From Dyadobacter sp. (GTDB lineage Bacteria > Bacteroidota > Bacteroidia > Cytophagales > Spirosomataceae), in NCBI RefSeq assembly GCF_017744695.1, contig NZ_JAGIAS010000003.1:124001-188000 (forward strand): a stretch of 64,000 nt of DNA, read 5' to 3'. Both the position numbers and the translations under genes were made by a program. Under the pieces are notes generated by a model. It searched no databases, was not told the origin of the DNA, and was given only the letters and a program-made list of their open reading frames with translations. Shown piece by piece: positions 49,657 to 59,540 of the stretch (position 1 is its first letter; each line of letters starts with the position of its first letter).

Positions 49657-52032
49657 TTAAAATGTGTATCTGAAATACGGCACCGGAAAAAACGGCTGCT
49701 GATACTGGTTTACCAGCTCGTTGGTCCGCGGGTTATAGGTTTGCTGGAAGATATTTTTCCGGGCTGTCACATTCTGCAAATCCATCGAGAATTCCATAGT
49801 GCTTCGCCGCATTTCCCGACGGTAGGAAAATCGGATGTCGGTTCTGAAATAGGCACTCTGCCGGAGTGAATAAGCACGGTTCTCGTCGTAAACAGCCGCT
49901 CCCCGGGCCCGCGACGCCGCCAGGTTCAACGGTGTGACATACTTCCCACCTACAAGCGAGGTCTTGATGTTCGCACTCAGAATGTTGTTACGACCCAGCC
50001 GGAATTCTTTTCCGCCGAGCACATTCAACACATATTTGGTATTGAAAGCAGTATTATGCTCCACTTTATCACTGCCTTTGTATTTCGAATCGAACAATGA
50101 GGTCGTGAGCAGAAAGTAATAGCCTTTGCTGAAATACCTTTCCAAAGTAAGTTCCACACCCACATTATGGCCCGTGCCGCTATTTACCAGACTGTCACGA
50201 TCCGACGGGCCGAACGCTGCGCCCATATTCAAAGCGGAATAAGTGGAAGCCCGCCGCTCGACCGACACGTCGAACAGCTGCTGGTAATAGGGCTCGATTT
50301 TCAATAACAGGTTTTCCGTCAACCGATTCTGATAGCTCAGCACAAAATGGTGGCTTTTAGTAAAGCCCAGGCCCTTGTTGGTGCGCACCGGCCCCGACTC
50401 GCCGGGCGTTTGTACAAAATAGGTGTAAATGTTTTGCGCCTGACTATTCAACCCATATCCAACACTCACCGACTGCCCTTTGCCGAATGCATATTGCAAG
50501 CCGGCCCTCGGCTCCACGGCAACATTATTATTTAAGTTATAATGCTGAAAATGGAGCCCTGCCGTAAAGATCAGCTCCTGCGAAATCCTGTATTTCCATT
50601 GTGTATAGGCCTGGGTGAGCACTGTTTTTTCTCCGCTCACGTTCGCCCGGACGGTGTCGATCTTCCCACCCTGGTAAATGGAACGGCTGTACAGATCAAA
50701 ATCGAGCAAATCCACGGTGAACCCGCCATACAGACTACTTTTTGCATTCATTTTATGTCTTACATTCAACACAGCCGAATACTTGGAGGTCTTGTATTTT
50801 GCCTCGCCGCTCAGAAAGGCCTCGCGCGCCGGGTTGCTGATCGAATCCCCGCTGAACCGCTCACGCGTGGTGCTCATACCCAAAGTCAGTTTGGCAAAAG
50901 TTTTAGGAGTAAGATTGTGTTCATAGGCCAATCCGAAAATGTTGGTCCCATACTTCACACGGGTATTGGTGTTTTCAGTACCATACATGTTTGAAAGCGT
51001 CGTGTCCACCTCATTGCCCAAAAAATTCACATCACTGCTTCCTGTTATGCCAAAAAGCGTCAGCTTGCCCTTGTTACCGGTCGGAACGGCCACTTTGAAA
51101 TTCAAATCCTGGTAATCGGGAATGGCAGTCCCGGTACCAAACTGCAAGCCGAGCGCCTTGAACAGGCCAAGTGTCGAATAGCGGTAGTTCAAAAGAAAGG
51201 ATGCTTTGGAATTCTTTGCGAACGGCCCTTCGGCACCCAGTTCAAAACCATTGAAACCCACCTGGCCCATCAGTTCATGTTTCTGATTATTGCCTTCGCG
51301 AAGTTGCAGGTCAAACACCGCCGCGAGGGCGTTTCCGTATTGGGCGGGAAAAGCGCCGGTAAGAAAGTCGGATTTACCAAGGACATTATTGTTCAGCATA
51401 CTCACCGGCCCTCCCGTAGCCGCGAAGGAACCAAAATGGTTGGGATTGGGAATATTAAGACCTTCCAATTGCCATAACGTACCTGACGGTGAGTTTCCGC
51501 GGACCACGATGTCATTGCGGGAATCATCTCCCGACACCACCCCGGCAAAGTTAGCCGCCATTCTCGACGGGTCGCCCAAAGCGCCCGCATAGCGCTTGGT
51601 ATCATCCACATTGAATGACCGACCACTTACCAGCGACAGCTCGTTATTCGTTCTGGTTTTATCACTTTTGCGATCCGCAGTAACCACTACCTCGTCCAGA
51701 TTCTGAACCGCCTCAGTCAGGGTTACATTCAAAACCACCTCTTTACCCGCCGTAACCACGATATTGGACAAGCGCTGCGATTCATACCCTACCATCGTAA
51801 CCTGAAACGACTGGCGGCCCATCGGCACGCCCGCGATGGCAAAATCGCCCCGTATGTCGGTCACCGCCCCTACCGGACTTGTTCCTCCTTCCCGGATAAG
51901 TAATATCGACGCACCGATCACCGGCGATTTGGAGACTTCATCGCGGATTGTCCCGCGGATCGTCTGCATGCCTTCCTGTGCGTATAGGTTGGCAGCAAAA
52001 AGAAATGTCATGGCTAATAGTAATGTTTTCAT
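49657..52032 (-). CDS. TonB-dependent receptor with carboxypeptidase-like N-domain
   Basis: A 791-residue outer-membrane receptor: signal peptide (MKTLLLAMTFLFAANLYAQ), a carboxypeptidase-regulatory-like domain (TIRGTIRDEVSKSPVIGASI), plug (residues ~120-235, with RSFNVDDTKRYAGALGDPSR, IVVRGNSPSGTLWQLEGLN) and beta barrel ending in FPVPYFRYTF. It lacks an STN domain and has no SusD partner. It is followed by the LytS/LytTR pair on the same strand. The substrate is unknown. Confidence 0.92.
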   Translation of the reverse strand: MKTLLLAMTFLFAANLYAQEGMQTIRGTIRDEVSKSPVIGASILLIREGGTSPVGAVTDIRGDFAIAGVPMGRQSFQVTMVGYESQRLSNIVVTAGKEVVLNVTLTEAVQNLDEVVVTADRKSDKTRTNNELSLVSGRSFNVDDTKRYAGALGDPSRMAANFAGVVSGDDSRNDIVVRGNSPSGTLWQLEGLNIPNPNHFGSFAATGGPVSMLNNNVLGKSDFLTGAFPAQYGNALAAVFDLQLREGNNQKHELMGQVGFNGFELGAEGPFAKNSKASFLLNYRYSTLGLFKALGLQFGTGTAIPDYQDLNFKVAVPTGNKGKLTLFGITGSSDVNFLGNEVDTTLSNMYGTENTNTRVKYGTNIFGLAYEHNLTPKTFAKLTLGMSTTRERFSGDSISNPAREAFLSGEAKYKTSKYSAVLNVRHKMNAKSSLYGGFTVDLLDFDLYSRSIYQGGKIDTVRANVSGEKTVLTQAYTQWKYRISQELIFTAGLHFQHYNLNNNVAVEPRAGLQYAFGKGQSVSVGYGLNSQAQNIYTYFVQTPGESGPVRTNKGLGFTKSHHFVLSYQNRLTENLLLKIEPYYQQLFDVSVERRASTYSALNMGAAFGPSDRDSLVNSGTGHNVGVELTLERYFSKGYYFLLTTSLFDSKYKGSDKVEHNTAFNTKYVLNVLGGKEFRLGRNNILSANIKTSLVGGKYVTPLNLAASRARGAAVYDENRAYSLRQSAYFRTDIRFSYRREMRRSTMEFSMDLQNVTARKNIFQQTYNPRTNELVNQYQQPFFPVPYFRYTF

Positions 52033-52093
52033 TGGCTAAATTTTATGAATTGATGTGCCGAAATTGAGGATAACACCTTGTGTTTAAAATCCT

Positions 52094-52332
52094 ATGGAAG
52101 GCCAACCGTACAGATACGGGGGTGAAGCGATGGCAGGGTTCGGGGAATCGTCGGGGCTATTCCGGCAGTTGGTAACCGCGAAAAAGTTGCGCTGAAAAAG
52201 GGACAAAACTGCATCGCGCTCAACTACGGCGACAATGCCCAAACCGGTGAAGTGATCGTCGTCGAAGAAGGGGCCATGGCCAACCTTCCGCCGCTCGTAT
52301 TGAAGCAGCTCATGCATCAGTTCAATATCTGA
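52094..52332 (+). pseudogene. 3' remnant of a beta-sandwich protein gene
   Basis: From 52126 a frame without start codon runs to TGA at 52330-52332 and reads VALKKGQNCIALNYGDNAQT then GEVIVVEEGAMANLPP and LVLKQLMHQFNI, a convincing protein end. The KKGQNCIAL string is typical of jelly-roll or beta-sandwich modules in glycoside hydrolases. A second frame from 52094 reads MEGQPYRYGGEAMAGFGESS before breaking off, suggesting a frameshift between the two. The 5' part of the gene is missing. It is read here as a decayed fragment; no intact parent is in the window. Confidence 0.4.
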
Positions 52333-52340
52333 CCTCGCTC

Positions 52341-53009
52341 ATGACACATTATTACCGGGGTGTTATCCGCTTCGTCATTTTCATGTTCTTTTCTGTTGCT
52401 CTGCTGCCCGGTTGTCGAAGGCAATATGACGAGCAAGAGCGTGATAGCCCCAAAAAGAAATACAGCATTTATGCCATGATGAAAGATGGCAGAGAGTATA
52501 TCCTTCAAATAGATTCTATTTCTTCCGGTGAAACTAACCCTGAAAAATCGGGAGCGCGGGTCATGCAGGCGCCGCTTTATTATGACCTGATCGTCCATGA
52601 AGGCCGGTATTGCAGTGTCGATCGCCGGACGGGCTCGTTTGTACGGCACAAAATTGAGGATGGCGAATTTGTGAAGGATACCGCAATTGCCGTTACGGGT
52701 TTTTCATCTGTGAAAAACTACAATTGGCTATCACGCGATTCATTGATGATACTCGGTTATGACGACGGCGCCCCTAAAGTTCGTTATGGCAAAATCGATG
52801 TCCGGAATCTGAGCATCATCCAAGGGACAGTGCCCATTCCTGCGCCATTCGGCCCCTATAACTGGCTTTCCATCGGCTTTTCGCAGTTCCTGGAAAATAA
52901 ATTGTATGTCGGCTATTGCTACCACACCTACACACTCGACAACTATACCACGGGCGACACCATTTACACAGCTATTCTGGATTATCCTAAAAAAACGATC
53001 ACGCATTAA
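52341..53009 (+). CDS. short lipoprotein of unknown function, possibly truncated
   Basis: A 222-residue protein with a lipoprotein signal (RFVIFMFFSVALLPGC, Cys followed by RRQYDE). The body (YYDLIVHEGRYCSVDRRTGS, YNWLSRDSLMILGYDDGAPK, NKLYVGYCYHTYTLDNYTTG) looks like the first blades of a propeller of the DUF4374 type, whose members are, as I recall, longer. It begins nine bases after the upstream remnant and its end overlaps the convergent Rpn nuclease gene by 11 bases. It could be a 3'-truncated gene at a rearrangement edge, or a genuine short form. Confidence 0.6.
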   Translation: MTHYYRGVIRFVIFMFFSVALLPGCRRQYDEQERDSPKKKYSIYAMMKDGREYILQIDSISSGETNPEKSGARVMQAPLYYDLIVHEGRYCSVDRRTGSFVRHKIEDGEFVKDTAIAVTGFSSVKNYNWLSRDSLMILGYDDGAPKVRYGKIDVRNLSIIQGTVPIPAPFGPYNWLSIGFSQFLENKLYVGYCYHTYTLDNYTTGDTIYTAILDYPKKTITH

Positions 53010-54006
53010 GAATCTCCTCCGGTGTGAGGCCGGTTATTTCAGCGATTGTTTCGATATCAAAGCCCTTGGCTTGCATACTACGCGCTATCGATATTTTACC
53101 CTCTTTCATTCCCTCTTTAATCCCCTCCTTCATTCCTTCCTTCATTCCCTCTTTCATTCCCTCTTTCATTCCTTCCTTTATTCCTTCCTTTATCCCCTCC
53201 TTCATCCCTTCCTTCATTCCCTCCTTCATCCCTTCCTCCATCCCAACTTTCCTCCCCTCTTTAATTGCTTGCTCCCTGGCATACGCCTCGCAATTCTCGT
53301 TGTCCCATTTGGCCTTTAAATATGCATCCCACGCCATTTTCTCTTCTTTGTTTAGATTACAAACTTCTGCGACTCTGAATACTTTTTCAAAAACAGGCTT
53401 CGTAAGAGCTTCCGGAATATGATTCAATTTAGTCAAATTTTTGATCAGGTACAGCCACTGGTCCAGCTCCGTAACGAGTTCCGGTTCCGTTTTCATGAAG
53501 CCTGGCATCTCGATAAACGTCAGTCCGAAGTTGTTGTAAAACATCTTGCCGTCACTTTTCTTCATAAGTCGGATTTCGTGCAAATAGGTATCGCTCTCCG
53601 AATCCTCAAAACAGAAATCCATCAGCCCCACCAGGTATACAGGTTTGAGATCGTATTTCCAATGGGCCGCGCCCGCTCCAACCTGGTCACGGATCAGCGA
53701 CGCTGCGTAATAAAGACAACGATCCCTGAAATACTCCTGCCTGACGCGCTGCACCTCCACAATAAACTGCTCGCCTTCGGCTCCTGTGCAACATAGATCG
53801 AAGATCGCCTTACGAAACCGGGAAAGCTGCGCGTTATTCTCATTTTGATTAAACGTCAAATCTGTGACATGCCTTTCTCCTTCAAAAAGAACATTCAGAA
53901 AGTCGATTAATATGTCCTTGTTAGAGTCTGTGCCAAAAATCCTTTTGAAACCAAAATCAGTAAAAGGGTCGATAAATCGCCCGTACGACAGTTCATGCAT
54001 TTCCAT
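52999..54006 (-). CDS. Rpn-family recombination-promoting nuclease (PD-(D/E)XK transposase-like)
   Basis: A 335-residue protein. The N-terminal ~220 residues fit the PD-(D/E)XK nuclease family transposase domain (PF12784 type): RFIDPFTDFGFKRIFGTDSN, then a phosphodiesterase core with KAIFDLCCTGAEGEQFIVEV and the Q that follows, and RDRCLYYAASLIRDQ. A 12-fold tetrapeptide repeat (KEGM/KEGI) follows at about residues 256-303, then a short C-terminal helix pair (AEITGLTPEEIL). Such proteins are linked to RecA-independent recombination. An ATG at 54000 is an alternative start. The gene sits among broken genes. Confidence 0.88.
   Translation of the reverse strand: MEMHELSYGRFIDPFTDFGFKRIFGTDSNKDILIDFLNVLFEGERHVTDLTFNQNENNAQLSRFRKAIFDLCCTGAEGEQFIVEVQRVRQEYFRDRCLYYAASLIRDQVGAGAAHWKYDLKPVYLVGLMDFCFEDSESDTYLHEIRLMKKSDGKMFYNNFGLTFIEMPGFMKTEPELVTELDQWLYLIKNLTKLNHIPEALTKPVFEKVFRVAEVCNLNKEEKMAWDAYLKAKWDNENCEAYAREQAIKEGRKVGMEEGMKEGMKEGMKEGIKEGIKEGMKEGMKEGMKEGMKEGIKEGMKEGKISIARSMQAKGFDIETIAEITGLTPEEILNA
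53095..53238. repeat. twelve tandem 12-bp repeats within the Rpn nuclease gene
   Basis: Twelve near-identical 12-bp units encode EEGM, KEGM, KEGI and KEGK tetrapeptides. Units differ mostly at wobble positions (GAG/GAA, GGA/GGG, ATG/ATA/ATT). The 12-bp period keeps the frame when copies are gained or lost. The encoded stretch is probably a long charged helix or coiled coil. Confidence 0.9.
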
Positions 54007-54281
54007 AGTGCGTTCTGAGGAGAGTTAATGCATTCGAATTTACACGAAAGCTCCGTCGCAGCGATGCGCCACCACCGTATATCTGGCTGTTTTTTACCAG
54101 GCGGCTTTCGGGAAATGAGCAATTGGGCTACTTATTTTCCAGAGAGACGTACATCGCAATCTCTGACATTGGTGAAATACGTACTGGTAGTAATGAACAA
54201 CCTAAAAAAATCAACGCCTGGCTACTCCTCTGGCTCGGGCTGGTTTCCGGAATCGTGGTGATTATAGTGGGTTTCACAGGC

Positions 54282-55428
54282 ATCCTGAATGTAGACGCGG
54301 CAGATAATGTGACCATGCGAGGAAACTCCAATTTGCGTATCCTCATCAATGGGAAATACTCCGGCCAAATGGCCCGTAATGCGGCAGACGCATTGAATAT
54401 GATGCCCGCCGGATCGATCAAATCGGTGGAAGTGATCACTAGTCCTTCGGCCCGCTACGATGCGGAAGGAGCGGCCGGCGTAATCAATATCATCACAAAA
54501 AAGGAAATCAAAACCTACATGCGGGGGCACGCATGGAAGGCACTTTCCTGGAAGGCGACCAGCGGGATGCCGACGTACATTTTACCAGCAACTTCTGGAA
54601 TTTCGTCCCCAGCGCGACCATTTTCAAGAAGCTCGATGCCAACAACAATCTTACATTAAGCTACACCAAACGCATTTCACGTCCGTCGATCTGGGACCTT
54701 AATCCCAACCGCGACAGTCAGGACCCGAAGAATATCTCGTGGGCGACCCGTCGCTGAAACCGGAGGAAGTGAACCAAATGGAATTCACTTACGCATTGCA
54801 AACCAACTCCGACCTGTTTCTGAACATCTCGGCATTTGGCAGAAGAACCAGCAATTCCATCGAAAGCATTGTCACCATGGATGCGGAAGGTGTAGCCACT
54901 ACCAAGAAGCAAAACCTGGCTTCTAATGCACAATATGGTATCAACTCTTCGACTTCGTTTTCGCCCCTGCCCGACTGGAAAATCAACAGCAACGCCAACG
55001 TTCGTCAGGCACGATTCAAAAGTGCTACGCTGGGAATCCATAACAAGGGGGCAGCATGGGGAGTCAATGTCAATACGAGTTTGAAACTGCCCAAAAATTA
55101 CAGCGTGCAGGCTTACGGAGACTACGATGCACGCAGCATCGAATTACAAGGTTTTGAAGGCGCCTGGTTGTACTACAGCTTTTCCGCCAAAAAGGAGATT
55201 CCTGCGCGCAAGCTCTCGATCACACTCACGACAGTAAGCCCCTTTGGCGCCTATCGTCCGCAGAAGGAAGTGGTGAGCTCTCCCGAATTTTATTCGATTA
55301 CGCGTAACCAGTACCTGATGCGCTCCGTGAAACTCTCGCTCAACTGGGAATTCGGCGGACTGTTTAAGCAAGGTTCGGGGCGCAAGATCAGCAACGACGA
55401 TCTCAAAAACGTGAAACAAGGCGGTTAA
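54282..55428 (+). pseudogene. decayed TonB-dependent/OMP beta-barrel receptor gene
   Basis: Plug-domain sequence ([52 protein letters not shown]) is open to about 54515. The frame then changes; a fragment from about 54533 ([40 protein letters not shown]) is barrel sequence and is followed by another frame change near 54740, after which the C-terminal barrel (GDPSLKPEEVNQMEFTYALQ onwards) reads to a stop at 55428. The first half of the barrel and the start of the gene are missing. Hence one large deletion and at least two frameshifts. The upstream open frame (from about 54028) ends in a membrane helix and is not receptor-like. Confidence 0.75.
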
Positions 55429-55431
55429 TAC

Positions 55432-56694
55432 CTAGGGATCGAGCGGCTCGTCGGCATCGATGTGCAATGCATCCAGCACCGGATAAAACTCGACATCCGT
55501 TTCGCTGAGCCGCTTACCCAGTTTATACGGCACATGGTTCATTTCACGCATACAGCGGCTCACAAATGCATCGCTCGAAATAGAATAGCTTTGCGAACGC
55601 ATAGTCGAAACGAGGCAGGGTTTCTCCACAGGCATGCCATAACGAAATAATAGTCGTACGGCGTTGCGCATATTCGTAGTCGTATGACGTGCGTGCGGGT
55701 CCATAATGATGGCATTTTCCGGTACTTTCAAGGTTTCCATCAAATACTTCTTCATTTCAAACGCCTCGCTGTATTTCGTTTTAAAAGGGTGTACACGCCC
55801 CCCCGAAACCAGAATGTATGGCGCTAGTCCTTCGAAATACCGCAGCGCAGCCACACGGCAGCGTAATACCCCGCCCTCGCTCAATGCGCGGTCATAAGTA
55901 TCCGGACCCGCACCAGGGACCAGGATCATTGTATATTGGAATTTGCCCCAGTCAATTTTCTTCACGCGGTCGACTGCCGCTTTATTAACCGTCGAAATCA
56001 TCGGCTCGTAGTCCGCCGCTTCGTGCCGTTCGTTCACTTCCAGAAATTGGAGCGCATAATGCATGGACGGCCCAAAAAACAGGCTCGCGCCTTTCTTCTC
56101 CTGACGAACAACCTCCGTAACATCGTACACCAATACCGGGTAGCTCCTGGCGGTAGTTTTAAATTCGATGGAATCGATAGCCGGATAATTGGGCTTTTTG
56201 CCATCGGCATATACTTCTATGGTATGATTAACGCCATTGGCATCCTGCTCCCATGCCTTTCGCAGCAATACTTTGTCGCTTGCTTCCTTTATGAGAATGT
56301 AAGTCCCGGAGGGAATCAGGTGCTGCTTTACCAGCCTGCCTAATGCATTGTTCTCGCTGTAAAGCGCTTCCAATCTCGCCCCTATTGTATTGATCTCTTC
56401 GGTCGAAAACTTCATTTTGCCTGTGAAGCAAAGAAAATCGCTTTTACATTCCTTTACCGATGTTTCCAGGTTTTTGTATTTCAAATCTGCCATTGCGGCG
56501 AGCTCGCTGTCCTTTTCCAACAACGACTTTACTTCGGGAAGCGATTCGAACAGGGTCAGTAAATACCAGTTTTTGGATTGAATAAATGAGTTGCCTGTAA
56601 TCAGTTGATAGTCCTGCTTCGGAGCGCGGATGGTTTGGGCGAAACCGGTCAGCGTGAGCAGCATGAAGAGCGAAAAGGTCAAAGGTTTAGTCAT
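55432..56694 (-). CDS. exported YdcF-like (DUF218) protein
   Basis: A 420-residue protein with a signal peptide (MTKPLTFSLFMLLTLTGFAQ). Residues ~255-390 form a DUF218/YdcF domain: YTMILVPGAGPDTYDRALSE, GLAPYILVSGGRVHPFKTKY, SEAFEMKKYLMETLKVPENA, and DPHARHTTTNMRNAVRLLFR with the conserved T-T-x-N. The N-terminal half is helical and unassigned. YdcF proteins bind S-adenosylmethionine or act on cell-envelope metabolites; the role here is unknown. It is transcribed alone and ends four bases from the receptor pseudogene. Confidence 0.82.
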   Translation of the reverse strand: MTKPLTFSLFMLLTLTGFAQTIRAPKQDYQLITGNSFIQSKNWYLLTLFESLPEVKSLLEKDSELAAMADLKYKNLETSVKECKSDFLCFTGKMKFSTEEINTIGARLEALYSENNALGRLVKQHLIPSGTYILIKEASDKVLLRKAWEQDANGVNHTIEVYADGKKPNYPAIDSIEFKTTARSYPVLVYDVTEVVRQEKKGASLFFGPSMHYALQFLEVNERHEAADYEPMISTVNKAAVDRVKKIDWGKFQYTMILVPGAGPDTYDRALSEGGVLRCRVAALRYFEGLAPYILVSGGRVHPFKTKYSEAFEMKKYLMETLKVPENAIIMDPHARHTTTNMRNAVRLLFRYGMPVEKPCLVSTMRSQSYSISSDAFVSRCMREMNHVPYKLGKRLSETDVEFYPVLDALHIDADEPLDP

Positions 56695-57515
56695 AGCTAT
56701 AAAAGGAGTATGAAAAGGCCTGCAAACTAAGCAAATCCGTCTGACGGGATCGTTACCTGAAAGTTAAGAAACAAAAACAGGACGTGCACACGCCTCGGGA
56801 CGTCAAGCCGTATCCAGGCTTCCCAACCTGGATTTTCCGCCGCTTGCTGGCATACACAAATGAACGTATATAAATATACGCAAATTGATGATCCGAGCCA
56901 GCCTAGTCGCCCACCCAACAAACCATTTTGTCGATATTCAGCTACAAAAACATTTCTACTTATTCATCAAAAATGAACCAATTAATTGATTTGACTTGGC
57001 GTAATTCCAAACAAAAAAGCCCCAGGCAAAATGCCAGGAGCTTTTCAATTTTTAAGCACCCATTTTACTTATAAAAGTTATCGTTTTCCAGTACAGGCCC
57101 GGATCGTTGTTTTCTTAGATAAAAATTGCGTTTTTCAAGTTTAAATCCAAATTAAACAACCTATTCAATGACCGGGAGTACCTGGAAGCAGGAAGTCACC
57201 TGTTTAATTCTGTCAAAATCAAACCGTGTAGGGCCGGAATGCCGGCAATCGTTGCAAATGAAGTGTAATAGTGTTTTGTATGAAACAGGGCAGGGTGTCC
57301 ATTTAACCCTCCTTTAAATCCAATTCCAGTAAGTGTTTTTATCATGGCCAATAGCAACTTTAATTCTTTCACAAAGCGTTCATTCCTTAGCGAGTTTAAA
57401 GTAATCCTAAATAGCTGTTGAACTAAAATAATTTCGCCGAATTATGCATTTATTTCGACCAATACCTATATTATTGCAGACGAATGAAATTTAGTACAGT
57501 AGTTAAGGTCAGAGT
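56695..57515. other. gene-free region of about 820 bp
   Basis: No gene is supported on either strand. The stretch is AT-rich and holds the strong hairpin at 57013-57045. The last ~100 bp presumably contain the promoter of the LytTR regulator at 57516. A small RNA could be present, because the hairpin has a terminator form on the minus strand without a recognised gene before it. Confidence 0.5.
57013..57045 (-). terminator. strong terminator-like hairpin in a gene-free region
   Basis: AAAAGCCCCAGGCA (57015-57028) pairs with TGCCAGGAGCTTTT (57032-57045) with two mismatches and a three-base loop. On the minus strand it is followed by TTTTTTG, a good intrinsic-terminator tail; on the plus strand by TTTTC, so it may act both ways. 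No adjacent gene ends here. Confidence 0.6.
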
Positions 57516-58310
57516 ATGTTGTCTCCCGGCAGGTTGCGGTGTATAATAGTAGACGATGAGGCTGATGCACGCCGATTGATTGAAAAATATGTGCAGAAAG
57601 TTCCTTTTCTGGAATTGGCCGGCATTGCCGAGACTGCCACAGATGCCCTTTTTCTGATCAGGGACATGAAGCCGGACATAGTGTTTCTGGATATTGAAAT
57701 GCCCGAAATGACGGGATTTGAGCTATTAAAGCTCCTTCCTGCCACCCGCCCGGCGATGATCATGATTACGGCAGACCCTTCTTATGCACTGGAAGGCTAT
57801 GAGCATGAGCTCACGGATTACCTTCTTAAACCTGTCTCATTCGAGCGCTTCCTGAAGGCCGTCAACAAGGTCGACGGTGCGCGCTCCCCGAAGCATTCAA
57901 CGAGCCTGCCAGAGCCTCCTGGCAAAACTCATTCGTCGACGAAAGAACCACAGGAACAGGTGCTGGATACCGAATTCTCCGGTGCGCGAAATGACTTTCT
58001 TTTATTGAAAGAGAATAAAAAACTCATTAAGGTTGCCCCCAGTGAAATACACTTCATTGAAGGCATGCGCGATTACCTGAAATTGTATTGGTCGGATCGC
58101 GTTGCTGTTATTCATATGACGATGGCCAAAATCGAAGAAGCATTGCCTCCGGCACAATTTCTGAGGGTAAACCGTTCTTACATCGTCAATAAAAAAGTAA
58201 TACGGGAAATTGAAGGTAACGAAATCACCACGAACAGTGGACGAAAAATTCCCATTGGTGTAACGTATCGCGCCAATGTGCTCGCTGCGTTACAAAGGAA
58301 CAGAATCTGA
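57516..58310 (+). CDS. LytTR-family response regulator
   Basis: A 264-residue regulator: receiver domain (RCIIVDDEADARRLIEKYVQ, phospho-Asp in IVFLDIEMPEMTGFEL, lysine in DYLLKPVSFERF), a Ser/Pro-rich linker near residues 128-150, and a LytTR DNA-binding domain (LLKENKKLIKVAPSEIHFIE, FLRVNRSYIVNKKVIREIEG). It lies six bases before its LytS-type kinase partner. The target is unknown. Confidence 0.94.
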   Translation: MLSPGRLRCIIVDDEADARRLIEKYVQKVPFLELAGIAETATDALFLIRDMKPDIVFLDIEMPEMTGFELLKLLPATRPAMIMITADPSYALEGYEHELTDYLLKPVSFERFLKAVNKVDGARSPKHSTSLPEPPGKTHSSTKEPQEQVLDTEFSGARNDFLLLKENKKLIKVAPSEIHFIEGMRDYLKLYWSDRVAVIHMTMAKIEEALPPAQFLRVNRSYIVNKKVIREIEGNEITTNSGRKIPIGVTYRANVLAALQRNRI

Positions 58311-58316
58311 CAGGTT

Positions 58317-59540
58317 ATGCGTTTCAATCCTATTTCATCTGAAAAAAGGGCAAAAATAACACGGATTATTTATCATATATTGGCATGGATCGCACTCTGG
58401 TGCGTCGCACATTATTACAGCATCCCGGCACTCACCAAGGATAACGTGTCGGTAGTATGGCATGCTTCCGCGGCAGTGTTCCTTCAATCCATATCAGTAT
58501 TCTACCTGCTGGGATATGTGGTCTTTCCGCGGTTTCTATATACCCGAAGAATATTGCCGCTGATTATAAGTCTGGTTATTGTATTCCTCCTGGTACACAT
58601 CACTAACTATTATGAGTTCAGGTACCTGGCATCCCTCACCAATGGCTCGCGGGAGAACTCTTTTTATGTTACCAAATTGTGGGATTTTTTCCAGGCCCGT
58701 GGTCGGTGGATGAGTTGCTTCACCGATTTTGACATTGCGTATACCGACTATGCGTGGAGCCTGTATTATATCACGCCATTGCTCGCGATCAAGGTAATGC
58801 GAGACATTATTAATTCCAGGACCAAGAATATGCAACTGGAAATGGAGCGGCTGCAACTCGAAAAAGCAAACCTTAATCTGCAAACACAAAGTTTACAATT
58901 ACAAAAGAATAACCTGAATCTCGAACTCAGCTTTCTAAAATCGCAGATCAATCCTCATTTTCTATTTAATACCCTCAATGCTATTTACACCAAAACAGTA
59001 GATGTCGATGAACAAGCCGCGGACCTTGTTCTTAAATTGTCGGACCTGATGCGGTACAGCCTTTACGAATCCAGCAAAGAAAATGTAGTACTAACCAGCG
59101 AAATCAGTTACATTGAAAACTACCTGGATCTGGAACGCGCCCGTTTCTCCGATAAAGTGACTATTGACTACCAATTGACTGGTAATCCGGAAGAATATCT
59201 CATCGCCCCGCTCCTGCTGGTTTCATTTGTCGAAAATGCATTTAAACACGGCACCGCCAAGAGTAAATATGCCTCTTATGTGAACATTTCGATCGTGCTG
59301 GATCAGAATACATTGTATTTCAAAATCAAGAACAATATCCCTCAGCACGCCCGCCAGAGTCCGCCCAGGCCCAGTGAAGACAAGGTCGGCGGATTTGGGC
59401 TAAGCAATACCTCCAAACGACTTCAATTGCTTTACCCCGACAGGCACAAATTGTCGGTGCAGCAGACCGAGTCCGAGTTTAGTGTCGATCTTGAACTGGA
59501 ACTGGACTCCGCGAACGTGATCCAATATTTCAGCTCCTGA
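58317..59540 (+). CDS. LytS-type sensor histidine kinase
   Basis: A 407-residue kinase with four predicted membrane helices (IIYHILAWIALWCVAHYYSI; VSVVWHASAAVFLQSISVFY and two more), a coiled coil (MQLEMERLQLEKANLNLQTQ) and the His_kinase domain LELSFLKSQINPHFLFNTLN with the conserved NPHFLFN His. An HATPase domain follows (LLLVSFVENAFKHGTAKSKY, GGFGLSNTSKRLQLLYP). It is co-transcribed with the LytTR gene upstream. Confidence 0.94.
   Translation: MRFNPISSEKRAKITRIIYHILAWIALWCVAHYYSIPALTKDNVSVVWHASAAVFLQSISVFYLLGYVVFPRFLYTRRILPLIISLVIVFLLVHITNYYEFRYLASLTNGSRENSFYVTKLWDFFQARGRWMSCFTDFDIAYTDYAWSLYYITPLLAIKVMRDIINSRTKNMQLEMERLQLEKANLNLQTQSLQLQKNNLNLELSFLKSQINPHFLFNTLNAIYTKTVDVDEQAADLVLKLSDLMRYSLYESSKENVVLTSEISYIENYLDLERARFSDKVTIDYQLTGNPEEYLIAPLLLVSFVENAFKHGTAKSKYASYVNISIVLDQNTLYFKIKNNIPQHARQSPPRPSEDKVGGFGLSNTSKRLQLLYPDRHKLSVQQTESEFSVDLELELDSANVIQYFSS

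Noticed and set aside
53095..53238. CRISPR-like array
   Set aside because: The repeats are contiguous 12-bp units without spacers and are translated in the Rpn nuclease gene.
54028..54281. N-terminal part of the receptor pseudogene
   Set aside because: The upstream open frame ends in a membrane helix and has no receptor features; it appears to be joined by chance or rearrangement.
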